Below are positions 57,328-64,000 of a stretch of DNA of 64,000 nt, one piece after another. Made by a program: the position numbers and the translations under genes. Below the pieces are notes generated by a model. That model was not told the DNA's origin, did no database searches, and saw nothing but the letters and a program-made list of their open reading frames with translations. Numbering within the stretch: position 1 is the stretch's first letter; every line of letters begins with the position of its first letter. The stretch lies in assembly GCA_035294245.1 (NCBI GenBank), contig DATGLG010000012.1, positions 150,695 to 214,694 of the forward strand, in the 5' to 3' direction. This stretch comes from DATGLG01 sp035294245 (GTDB lineage Bacteria; Pseudomonadota; Alphaproteobacteria; JACZXZ01).

Positions 57328-57780
57328 TCACGACAGCGCCACGAGATCGGCGCGGAGGCGATCCGCACCCTTGGCGGCGGCGGAGAGGCGGCGCTCGACG
57401 GCCCCGTGGGTGCGCCGCCAGACCGGCACAGCCTCGGCGAGGAGCGCGCGCCCCGCCGGGGTGAGCGCCAGGCGACGGCCGCGCTTGTCGGCGGGATCGA
57501 CCGTCACCGTGACGAGGCCGCGCCGCTCAAGCGGCTTGAGATTGGCGGTCAAGGTCGTGCGGTCCATAGCGAGGAAGGCCGCGACGGCGCCGATGCTCGG
57601 CGGCTCCGGCCGGTTCAAGGACATCATCAGGGAGAACTGGCCGTTGGTGAGATCGAGCGGGCGCAGCGCCGCGTCGAACCACCGCGCCACCGCCCGCGCC
57701 GCGCGCCGCAGATGGAGGCAGAGGCAGGCGTCGCGGACCTCGATGGTGACGGCGAAGGGGACCGATTTGGCGTTTGACAT
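57328..57780 (-). CDS. MarR-family transcriptional regulator
   Basis: A 150-residue winged-helix regulator. The recognition helix region is IGAVAAFLAMDRTTLTANLKPLERRGLV and the wing VTVDPADKRGRRLALTPAG. No cysteine redox switch is obvious in the HTH; two Cys in DACLCLHL lie near the N-terminus, where some MarR proteins sense oxidants. It is divergent from a GST gene; a perfect palindrome GTTGATATCAAC sits between, 12 bases upstream of its ATG. Regulation of itself and the GST is inferred. Confidence 0.9.
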   Translation of the reverse strand: MSNAKSVPFAVTIEVRDACLCLHLRRAARAVARWFDAALRPLDLTNGQFSLMMSLNRPEPPSIGAVAAFLAMDRTTLTANLKPLERRGLVTVTVDPADKRGRRLALTPAGRALLAEAVPVWRRTHGAVERRLSAAAKGADRLRADLVALS

Positions 57781-57791
57781 GGGAGTATTAT

Positions 57792-57803
57792 GTTGATATC
57801 AAC
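57792..57803. promoter_or_regulatory. Perfect 12-bp palindrome GTTGATATCAAC
   Basis: The site lies between the marR-type and GST genes, close to the marR start. TAATAC a few bases nearer the ATG on the minus strand could be its -10 box. Size and place fit a MarR dimer operator. Confidence 0.7.
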
Positions 57804-57877
57804 CTATCTGGTCAACGGGAAACGCCGCGTGGGCGCGGCATCTCGTGGCGTCGCCGGAAGCGAAAACGGAGGTTGCG

Positions 57878-58507
57878 ATGACGATGAGGCTCTATTACGC
57901 CGAGACGCTCAATCCGCGGAAGGCCTGCGCGGTCGCGCGCCATCTGGGCTCGCCCGTTGAGTTCGTGCGCGTCGATCTCGCCAAGGGCGAGCAGCGCACC
58001 CCCGCCTTCACGGCGATGAATCCGAACCAGAAGGTCCCGGTGCTCGAAGTCGGCGGACGGACGATCTGGGAATCGACGGCGATCATGGTCTTCCTCGCCC
58101 GCGAGGCGGGCTCCGATCTCTGGCCCCGAGACGAGCGCCAGGTCGAGGTCATGCGCTGGCTCGCCTGGGACCTGCAGCACTTCTCCCGCCACGGCGCCTC
58201 GCTCTATTTCCAGAACATCATCAAGCCGCGCTTCTTCAAGGCGCCGCCCGACGCCGCGGCGGTCGAGGAGGCCACGGGATTCTTCCGCACCTATGCCCGC
58301 GTGCTGGACGATCATTTGCGCGGCCGCGACTGGCTGGTGGGCGGCGGCTTGACCCTTGCGGATTTCGCCGTCGCCGTTACCCTGCCCTATGCCGAGGAGG
58401 GCCGGATCCCCGTGGCCGAGTTCCCCGAGATCCGGCGCTGGCACGCGCGGCTCGAGGCGCTGCCGGCCTGGCGCGAGCCCTTCCCCGCGGCCAAGGCGGC
58501 CGCCTGA
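57878..58507 (+). CDS. Glutathione S-transferase family protein
   Basis: A 209-residue GST. The N-terminal thioredoxin-fold domain has MRLYYAETLNPRKACAVARHLGSPVEFVRVDL, then NPNQKVPVLEVGGRTIWESTAIMVFLA with the cis-Pro and Glu-Ser glutathione contacts. The C-terminal helical domain has WLVGGGLTLADFAVAV. GGAGG precedes the ATG. It is the likely target of the divergent MarR-type regulator and may detoxify electrophiles. Confidence 0.92.
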   Translation: MTMRLYYAETLNPRKACAVARHLGSPVEFVRVDLAKGEQRTPAFTAMNPNQKVPVLEVGGRTIWESTAIMVFLAREAGSDLWPRDERQVEVMRWLAWDLQHFSRHGASLYFQNIIKPRFFKAPPDAAAVEEATGFFRTYARVLDDHLRGRDWLVGGGLTLADFAVAVTLPYAEEGRIPVAEFPEIRRWHARLEALPAWREPFPAAKAAA

Positions 58508-58540
58508 GCGCCTGCGACGTCGAGCGAAGCCAACCGAGTG

Positions 58541-58816
58541 ATGAGCATGCCAACGGTCTCGTTCACGCCGGCGCTGCGGCGCTTCCTGCCGGCCCCCACC
58601 ATGGAGGTGGAGGGGGCCACGGCGGGTGCGGCGCTCGCGGCCGTCTTCGCCCAGCGCCCGGCCCTGCGCGGCTATGTGCTCGACGACCAGGGCGCGCTGC
58701 GCCGCCACGTCGCCGTCTACGTCAATGGCGAGCCGCTGCGCGACCGCCTCAAGCTGAGCGACCCCGTCGGCGCGCGCGACGAGATCTATGTGTTCCAGGC
58801 GCTCTCCGGCGGCTGA
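58541..58816 (+). CDS. MoaD/ThiS-family ubiquitin-like sulfur carrier
   Basis: A 91-residue beta-grasp protein ending in the functional Gly-Gly (FQALSGG). It has VSFTPALRRFLP at the start and VAVYVNGEPLRDRLKLSDPVGARDEIYVFQ near the end. The C-terminal GG can be adenylated and charged with sulfur or joined to a lysine, but no E1-like gene is adjacent. Starts at 58538 (GTG), 58541 and 58547 are possible. It is paired with an Asp-box protein. Confidence 0.85.
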   Translation: MSMPTVSFTPALRRFLPAPTMEVEGATAGAALAAVFAQRPALRGYVLDDQGALRRHVAVYVNGEPLRDRLKLSDPVGARDEIYVFQALSGG

Positions 58817-58866
58817 GGCGCTTGCGGTTATCTGAGGTGATGCGTCGAGATTGTCGCACCACGATC

Positions 58867-58925
58867 GTCGCCCCCGCGGAAGCGGGGGCCCAGGCGTCCT
58901 GGATTCCCGCTTGCGCGGGAATGAC
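58867..58925. repeat. R1-type palindromic repeat, short form
   Basis: GTCGCCCCCGCGGAAGCGGGGGCCCAG at the left and CCCGCTTGCGCGGGAATGAC at the right. It separates the MoaD-like and Asp-box protein genes. Confidence 0.8.
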
Positions 58926-58978
58926 GAGGTGAAGATCACGATTCGATTTGAGCGCCACGCGCGTTAAGGGAGGTCAGG

Positions 58979-60067
58979 ATGTCCGATCGCTTCCATGTCG
59001 GCACCCGCAAGGGGCTGTTCGAGATCGCCCGCCGCCGCGGCGCCTGGGAGATTGTCGACGCGCAGTTCCTCGGCGATCCCGTCTCCGCCGTGCTGGCGGA
59101 TGGCGAGGACACGCTTTACGCGGCCCTCGATCTCGGCCATTTCGGCGCCAAGCTGTGGCGGCGCGAGCGCGGCGGCGCCTGGCGCGAGCTGCCGGTCCCG
59201 GCCTTCCCCCCCAAGCCCGAGGACGCCGCGGACGATCCGCACCCCTGGTCCCTCGGCAAGATCTGGGCCCTCGAGCCGGGCGGCGTCTCCGGGCGCCTCT
59301 GGGCCGGCACCATGCCCGGGGGGCTCTTCCGCTCCGACGATGGCGGCGAATCCTGGTCGCTCAACGAGGCCCTCTGGCGCATGCCCGAGCGGCGGCAATG
59401 GATGGGGGTGGCCGGCGGCGAGCAGCCGGGCATCAGCGCGGTCCTCGTCGATCCGCGCGATCCCGCCGACATCCGCCTCGGCGTCTCGACGGCGGGCGTG
59501 TGGGCGAGCCGCGACGCCGGCGCCTCGTGGCGCCTCATCAACCGCGGCATGTACAACGAGTACATGCCCCCCGAGCGGCGCGAGGACCCGATCACCCAGG
59601 ACATCCACCAGCTCGCGCGCTGCAAGGCGCGGCCCGAGGTCGTGTGGTGCCAGCACCACAACGGCGTGTTCCGCTCCGAGGACGCGGGCGAGAGCTGGCG
59701 CGAGGTCACGGCGATCCGCCCCTCGAAATTCGGCTTCGCCGTGGCGGCCCATCCCCGCGACCCGAACACCGCCTGGTTCGTCCCCGCCGTCAAGGACGAG
59801 CGGCGCATCCCCGTCGACGGCAAGGTCGTGGTGGCGCGCACCCGCGACGGCGGCGCGAGCTTCGAGGTGCTGGCCGAGGGCCTGCCCCAGCGCCACGCCT
59901 ATGATCTCGTCTGGCGCCACGCGCTGGCGGTCGATGAGAGCGGCGAGCGCCTCGCCTTCGGCTCGACCAGCGGCGGGCTCTGGGTCTCGGAGGATGGCGG
60001 CGAGTCCTGGGCCATGGTCGAGGCGCGGCTGCCGCCGGTCGCCGCCGTGCGCTTCGCCGCAGCCTGA
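58979..60067 (+). CDS. BNR/Asp-box repeat protein (sialidase-like beta-propeller)
   Basis: A 362-residue predicted beta-propeller with five Asp-box-like motifs: SDDGGESW, SRDAGASW, SEDAGESW, TRDGGASF and SEDGGESW. It lacks a signal peptide, so it is likely cytoplasmic, unlike sialidases. MSDRFHVGTRKGLFEIARR and LWAGTMPGGLFRS are characteristic of a family annotated as exo-alpha-sialidase or WD40/YVTN/BNR-like. I recall this family often next to a MoaD/ThiS-like gene, as here. Enzymatic role unknown. Confidence 0.85.
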   Translation: MSDRFHVGTRKGLFEIARRRGAWEIVDAQFLGDPVSAVLADGEDTLYAALDLGHFGAKLWRRERGGAWRELPVPAFPPKPEDAADDPHPWSLGKIWALEPGGVSGRLWAGTMPGGLFRSDDGGESWSLNEALWRMPERRQWMGVAGGEQPGISAVLVDPRDPADIRLGVSTAGVWASRDAGASWRLINRGMYNEYMPPERREDPITQDIHQLARCKARPEVVWCQHHNGVFRSEDAGESWREVTAIRPSKFGFAVAAHPRDPNTAWFVPAVKDERRIPVDGKVVVARTRDGGASFEVLAEGLPQRHAYDLVWRHALAVDESGERLAFGSTSGGLWVSEDGGESWAMVEARLPPVAAVRFAAA

Positions 60068-60167
60068 GGCGCCGTCAAAAAAATTTCATCGGACCTGTCG
60101 GCGGCGCGGCGCCGCGTTCGTCGTATCGTCGGTTTTCCCTGACCAACCCCAGCCCAAGGAGGCTCAC

Positions 60168-60596
60168 ATGCAGATCCAGCCCTATCTGTTCTTCGACGGC
60201 CGCTGCGAGGAGGCCCTCGAGTTCTACCGCAAGGCCGTCGGCGCCGAGGTCGAGATGCTGCTGCGCTTCAAGGACAATCCCGAGCCGCCGCGGGAGGGCT
60301 GCACGCCCCCTGCGGGATCGGAGAACAAGGTGATGCATGCCTGCTTCCGCATCGGCGAGGCGCGGGTAATGGCCTCCGACGGGCGCTGCGAGGGCAAGCC
60401 GAGCTTCCAGGGCTTCTCCCTCTCCCTCACCGTGCCCAACGAGCGCGAGGCGGCGCGGCTCTTCAACGCGCTGGCCGCGGGCGGCCAGGTGCAGATGCCC
60501 CTCGGCAAGACCTTCTTCTCGCCGAGCTTCGGCATGCTCGCGGACCGCTTCGGCGTCTCGTGGATGGTCTATGTGGCGCCGCAGGGAACGGCGTGA
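60168..60596 (+). CDS. VOC-family protein (PhnB/glyoxalase-like)
   Basis: A 142-residue vicinal oxygen chelate protein of the PhnB-like group (3-demethylubiquinone-9 3-methyltransferase domain by older naming). MQIQPYLFFDGRCEEALEFYRKAVGAEVEMLLRFKD, FRIGEARVMASDG and LGKTFFSPSFGMLADRFGVSWMVYV. AAGGAGG precedes the ATG. It has no evident methyltransferase activity. Confidence 0.9.
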   Translation: MQIQPYLFFDGRCEEALEFYRKAVGAEVEMLLRFKDNPEPPREGCTPPAGSENKVMHACFRIGEARVMASDGRCEGKPSFQGFSLSLTVPNEREAARLFNALAAGGQVQMPLGKTFFSPSFGMLADRFGVSWMVYVAPQGTA

Positions 60597-60637
60597 GGCG
60601 AGATCGATCCCATCCTCTCTATGCTCAACCTCTAAGC

Positions 60638-60721
60638 CCCACCTCACCCGCTCCCCCGGATCGCAGTCCGGGGTCGCACCCTCTCCGCCCCAATGGGGCG
60701 GAGAGGGTAGGGAGAGGTGGG
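60638..60721. repeat. R3-type hairpin element
   Basis: It contains a near-perfect hairpin at 60679-60707 (CCCTCTCCGCCCC, three bases AAT with A-T pairing at the base, GGGGCGGAGAGGG) and outer arms CCACCTC/GAGGTGG. Relatives occur at 44656-44716 and 49616-49698. It may act as a terminator-like or processing element between the VOC and MFS genes. Confidence 0.8.
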
Positions 60722-60772
60722 GGACTCCCGAAGTAGGCGCACCCGCAACGACGACGCAGCAAGGACATCACC

Positions 60773-62215
60773 ATGACCATCGACGGCAAGCGGCGCTGGT
60801 GGGCGCTCTACGTTCTCTGCCTGGGCGATCTGATGATCGTCCTCGACACGACGATCGTGAACGTGGCGCTGCCCTCGATCCGCACCGCCCTCGGCTTCTC
60901 CGAGGCGTCGCTCGCCTGGGTCGTGAACGCCTATCTCCTCACCTTCGGCGGCTTCCTCCTCCTGGGCGGGCGGCTCGGCGACCTCTTCGGCCACCGGCGC
61001 CTCTTCCTCGCCGGCATCGCCCTCTTCACCCTCGCCTCCCTCGCCTGCGGCCTCGCGGAGAGCCAATGGTTCCTCGTCGCGGCGCGGGGCGTGCAGGGGC
61101 TCGGCGGCGCCGTCGTCTCGGCAGTCGCACTCTCGCTGATGATGAGCCTCTTCACCGAGGCGGCCGAGCGCGCCAAGGCGATGGGCGTCTTCGGCTTCGT
61201 CGCGGCGGGCGGCGGCAGCATCGGCGTGCTGCTCGGCGGGCTTCTCACCAACGCCCTCGACTGGCACTGGATCTTCCTCGTCAACCTCCCCGTGGGCGTC
61301 GCCGTCTGCGCGCTCACGCTGGCGCTGCTGCCGCCCGCCCGCGGCCAGGGCTCGCGCAAGCACCTCGACGTCGCCGGCGCCGTCACGGTGACGGCCGCCC
61401 TCATGCTCGCCGTCTACGCCATCGTCGGGGGCAACGAGGCCGGCTGGCTCGCCGGCCGGACCCTCGGCCTGCTCGGCGCCGCCGTCACCCTGCTTGTGAT
61501 CTTCCTCGCCATCGAGGCGCGCATCGCCGCTCCGCTGATGCCGCTCGGCCTCTTCCGCCTGCGCAACCTCGCGATCGCCAATCTCGTCGGCGTGCTGTGG
61601 GCCGCGGCGATGTTCGCCTGGTTCTTCCTCTCGGCGCTCTATCTCCAGCTCGTGCTCGGCTACAGCCCCCTCGAGGTCGGCCTCGCCTTCCTGCCGGCCA
61701 ACCTGATCATGGCGGTCTTCTCCCTCGGCCTCTCGGCCAAGCTCGTCCTGCGCTTCGGCACCCGGGCGCCCCTTGCGGCGGGGCTCCTCCTCGCCGCCCT
61801 CGGGCTGGTGCTCTTCGCGCGCGCGCCCCTCGGGGGAAGCTTCGCCCTCGACGTGCTGCCGGGCATGGTCCTGCTTGGCCTCGGCGCGGGGATCGCCTTC
61901 AACCCGGTGCTGCTCGCCGCCATGAGCGACGTGGCGCCCGACCAGTCCGGCCTCGCCTCGGGCCTCGTCAATACCGCCTTCATGATGGGCGGCGCCCTCG
62001 GCCTCGCCATCCTCGCGAGCCTCGCCGCCGCGCGCACGGACGACCTCCTCGTTGCAGGCGAGACCCAGGACGCCGCCCTTGCCGGCGGCTATCACGCGGC
62101 CTTCCTCGCCGGTGCGCTCTTCGCCGCCCTCGCCGCGCTGATCGCAGCCCTCCTCCGCCGCGGCGCCGCGGCGGCGGCGGACGCCGCGCCGGCGCGCCAA
62201 GGGGCCGACGATTAA
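60773..62215 (+). CDS. MFS multidrug efflux transporter, DHA2 (EmrB/QacA) type
   Basis: A 480-residue transporter with 14 predicted helices. Motif D1 appears as LDTTIVNVALPSI in helix 1, motif A as GGRLGDLFGHRR, and motif C as GFVAAGGGSIGVLLGGLLTN in helix 5. It exports drugs or detergents by proton antiport at the inner membrane. AAGGACATCACC precedes the ATG. No membrane fusion partner is adjacent, so it may work alone or with a separate EmrA. Confidence 0.92.
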   Translation: MTIDGKRRWWALYVLCLGDLMIVLDTTIVNVALPSIRTALGFSEASLAWVVNAYLLTFGGFLLLGGRLGDLFGHRRLFLAGIALFTLASLACGLAESQWFLVAARGVQGLGGAVVSAVALSLMMSLFTEAAERAKAMGVFGFVAAGGGSIGVLLGGLLTNALDWHWIFLVNLPVGVAVCALTLALLPPARGQGSRKHLDVAGAVTVTAALMLAVYAIVGGNEAGWLAGRTLGLLGAAVTLLVIFLAIEARIAAPLMPLGLFRLRNLAIANLVGVLWAAAMFAWFFLSALYLQLVLGYSPLEVGLAFLPANLIMAVFSLGLSAKLVLRFGTRAPLAAGLLLAALGLVLFARAPLGGSFALDVLPGMVLLGLGAGIAFNPVLLAAMSDVAPDQSGLASGLVNTAFMMGGALGLAILASLAAARTDDLLVAGETQDAALAGGYHAAFLAGALFAALAALIAALLRRGAAAAADAAPARQGADD

Positions 62216-62230
62216 GCGGCCGCCCGGCGG

Positions 62231-63067
62231 CTAAAATCGATAACCGAGATTGATGTCGGCGACGAGCTGGTTCTTGGTCTCGATGATCGGGCTCGCGGCG
62301 GCGTCGGCGAGGAGACGCTCATAGGCGGCGTCGCCTTCGATGAGCCAGTGCTTGTCGAGGAGATAGACGCCCGTGGCCCCGAAGCCGGTGCTCTTGAGCC
62401 CGCCGCCGGCATCGAAGCGGCGCAGGCCCGAGGCCGCCGATTCCGCGGCGGTGACGCCAAAATAGGATTGCATGTACTGGCCGTCGGCCATGGTGAGCGT
62501 CGGCCCCACGAAGAGGATGAGCTTGTCCTTCACGACCGGCACCGGCACATAGGCGCCCACATCGCCGATGATGCCGTCATGGCCGCCGATGGCCTTGCGC
62601 AGATCGAGGGTGAGGACGACGGGCTTGACGAAGTACTGCGCGAAGAGCTTGGGCTCCGGCGCCGGATCGATGTTGTCGAGCCCGCGCAGATGGTGATCGT
62701 CGTGATGATCGCGGCCGGCGTCGTAGGACATGGCGATGCCGGCGCGATAGCCGGGGCCGTGGAGCAGGTTCGCCCCGACGCCCTCGCCGTCCGAGGCGAA
62801 GAGAAGGTCGCGATAGCGGACGTCGATGATGACGCTCGGCTCGGGGATGTAGCGCTTGCTGCCCTCGAAGGAGGGCTGACCGAGCACGCCGCCGCCGATG
62901 GTGACGCGCCAGTCGGGCAGCGGGCCGGCGAGCGACTCCAGCACCTCGCCCGCGGAATATTGCCAATTGGCGAGGGGGAGCGGCGTCTGCGCCGCGGCGG
63001 GTGCCGAGAGCACCGCCCATGAGAGCGCGCCGAGGATAGCGCCGAGTGCTGGACTGCCGAGCCGCAT
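62231..63067 (-). CDS. MipA/OmpV-family outer membrane protein
   Basis: A 278-residue protein with a signal peptide (ending SAPAAAQT). The mature part is beta-rich: WRVTIGGGVLGQPSFEGSKRYIPEPSVIIDVRYRDLLFASD, HGPGYRAGIAMSYDAGRDHHDDHHLRGLDNI, LTLDLRKAIGGHDGIIGDVGAYVPVPV and a C-terminal VADINLGYRF ending in Phe, as in outer membrane barrels. GGAGGGG precedes the ATG at 63067. It converges on the MFS gene. MipA-like proteins were linked to scaffold or antibiotic passage functions. Confidence 0.88.
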   Translation of the reverse strand: MRLGSPALGAILGALSWAVLSAPAAAQTPLPLANWQYSAGEVLESLAGPLPDWRVTIGGGVLGQPSFEGSKRYIPEPSVIIDVRYRDLLFASDGEGVGANLLHGPGYRAGIAMSYDAGRDHHDDHHLRGLDNIDPAPEPKLFAQYFVKPVVLTLDLRKAIGGHDGIIGDVGAYVPVPVVKDKLILFVGPTLTMADGQYMQSYFGVTAAESAASGLRRFDAGGGLKSTGFGATGVYLLDKHWLIEGDAAYERLLADAAASPIIETKNQLVADINLGYRF

Positions 63068-63232
63068 GGTTCGTCCCCTCCAGTCGCCGCGAGCCGGGCG
63101 ACGCTCTATCACGAATACCCCGGATCTCATCCCTTGCCGCGCAAGGCCCGATGGAAAACGAACAATCGCGACCGCTCCCGGGTTTCAGCAGGGCGGCACG
63201 ATGCCCGTCGTCGCGCTTGCCGCCGCGCGCCG

Positions 63233-63248
63233 TTAACCGGATATTAAC
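63233..63248 (+). promoter_or_regulatory. CtrA-type box TTAA-N7-TTAAC
   Basis: TTAACCGGATATTAAC matches the CtrA consensus exactly, inside an inverted repeat CCGTTAA-N7-TTAACGG. It is 54 bases upstream of the single-domain response regulator start. Confidence 0.7.
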
Positions 63249-63301
63249 GGTTTATTAGCCATACTCGGCGCCTCCGTCTTGCTCCGCCGGGTCCCCGTCC
63301 C

Positions 63302-63730
63302 ATGAGGTATGACTTAAGCGGCGTGCGCGTGCTCGTCGTGGAAGATGACGTCTTGGTTTCCGCCGCCCTCGGGGACATGCTCTCGGATTTCGGCTGCATC
63401 GTCGCCGCCACCGTCGACCGCCTCGACGAGGCCGTGACGCTGGCCGAGCGGCTCGAGATCGACGCCGCCATCCTCGACGTGAATATCGCCGGCGAGCTCG
63501 TCTTCCCCGTCGCCGAGCGTCTCGCCCGCCGCGACATCCCCTTCATCTTCGCGAGCGCCTACCCGCGCAAGCGCATTGCCCTCGAATATCCCAAGGCCAT
63601 CGTGCTGGCGAAGCCCTACCCGCCCGCCCTGCTGCGGCAGGCCCTCAGCGCCGTCATCGCCTCGGCGCGGTCGCGGCGGCTCGCGACGCGCGGCCCGGCC
63701 GGCGGGAAGACCTCCTCCGACGTGGCGTGA
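63302..63730 (+). CDS. Single-domain response regulator (receiver only)
   Basis: A 142-residue receiver domain with VLVVEDDVLVSAALGDML, phospho-acceptor Asp in AAILDVNIAGEL, FIFASAYPRKRIALEY and the conserved Lys in LAKPYPPALL. There is no output domain, so it should act by protein contacts as DivK- or CpdR-type regulators do. A perfect CtrA box precedes it, so cell-cycle or motility control by CtrA is an inference. The C-terminal 20 residues are basic and low in order. Confidence 0.88.
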   Translation: MRYDLSGVRVLVVEDDVLVSAALGDMLSDFGCIVAATVDRLDEAVTLAERLEIDAAILDVNIAGELVFPVAERLARRDIPFIFASAYPRKRIALEYPKAIVLAKPYPPALLRQALSAVIASARSRRLATRGPAGGKTSSDVA

Positions 63731-63737
63731 GGCGCGC

Positions 63738-63908
63738 TCAGCCCGGCGGCTTGCCCGCCGCGGCTTCGAGATCCGCCGCGAGGGCCTCGCATCGCTCGGC
63801 GAGGAGCAGGAGCTGCTGCGCGATCGCCGGCACCTCGACGGTCTTGGCCAGGCCGCGCATGATGGCGGCCTGCTCGCGCAGCGTCTCGGCCCTGAGGGAC
63901 TCCCCCAA
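63738..63908 (-). CDS. Small helical hypothetical protein (56 aa)
   Basis: A 56-residue frame starting at TTG with GGAAAGGAAG upstream, reading LGESLRAETLREQAAIMRGLAKTVEVPAIAQQLLLLAERCEALAADLEAAAGKPPG. It is almost entirely amphipathic helix and probably pairs as a coiled coil. Many hyphomicrobial genomes carry similar short proteins, to my recollection. No function known. It converges on the response regulator gene. Confidence 0.55.
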   Translation of the reverse strand: MGESLRAETLREQAAIMRGLAKTVEVPAIAQQLLLLAERCEALAADLEAAAGKPPG

Positions 63909-64000
63909 CGATAGAACTTCCTTTCCTTCCTTGCCCCTGGCGTTGGCACACGGATTCGGCAGTCCGTTCCCGGCGAGACTAGCACGCGGGGGGGGGGGGG

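Overview
The window is a gapless stretch of high-GC bacterial chromosome with densely packed, mostly complete protein genes. No rRNA, tRNA, IS element, phage or CRISPR array was recognised. The gene families point to an alphaproteobacterium, most likely a hyphomicrobial (Rhizobiales-type) or rhodospirillal lineage. Examples are a patatin/DUF3376 protein, a degenerate S1C protease-like protein, CreA, a GlsB/YeaQ membrane protein, a MipA/OmpV porin-like protein, an aerobic-type cobalamin gene set that includes CbiD, and a CtrA-type TTAA-N7-TTAAC box. Dispersed palindromic repeats of at least three families fill the intergenic gaps of the right half.

Layout. 1-6200: a patatin-related C-terminus, a protease-like PDZ protein, an AAHS-type MFS transporter, an aldo/keto reductase, a zinc alcohol dehydrogenase and a small cupin. 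6200-13835: a tungsten/molybdenum and formate-dehydrogenase accessory block, consisting of an XRE-cupin regulator, mobA, fdhD, a WtpABC-like oxyanion ABC transporter, an HTH plus molybdate-binding-domain regulator, and divergent moaA. 13836-17773: two small secreted proteins, nadK, argE and an M14 deacylase. 17780-24586: SDR, two AMP-forming acyl-CoA ligases, a Sel1 protein, a Rieske oxygenase and a class II aldolase. 24631-29716: a GT9 glycosyltransferase and an ABC transporter with THI5/NMT1-type binding protein, together with a creatininase and a cyclophilin-like protein. 29963-33224: an OmpR-type two-component system translationally coupled to a D-threonine-aldolase-like PLP enzyme. 33218-44499: vitamin block with an ATP-grasp-like protein, bluB, riboswitch-controlled thiC, and cobalamin genes cbiB, cobC, cobT, cobB, cobA, cbiD and cobK.

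44500-51425 is an accessory region: a Fic protein, then a methyltransferase / glycosyltransferase-like / methyltransferase trio, then a B12-binding radical SAM protein resembling hopanoid C-3 methylase HpnR. The trio is bracketed by direct repeats of about 0.2 kb. The left repeat carries a stray copy of the last codons of the radical SAM gene, so the trio appears to sit inside a duplication or recombination event.

51800-64000 holds small envelope and stress genes. Two tandem micro-lipoproteins (55 and 49 residues, too short for ordinary gene callers) have poly-glycine tails and paralogous promoters. Three copies of a 26-bp direct-repeat operator lie upstream of them. This is the best candidate here for an undescribed system. 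Next come GlsB, a peptidoglycan-binding protein, a PRC-barrel-like lipoprotein, CreA, RidA, a methyltransferase, a divergent MarR/GST pair, a MoaD-like protein next to an Asp-box protein, a VOC protein, a DHA2 efflux pump, a MipA protein, a CtrA-box-preceded single-domain response regulator and a small helical protein.
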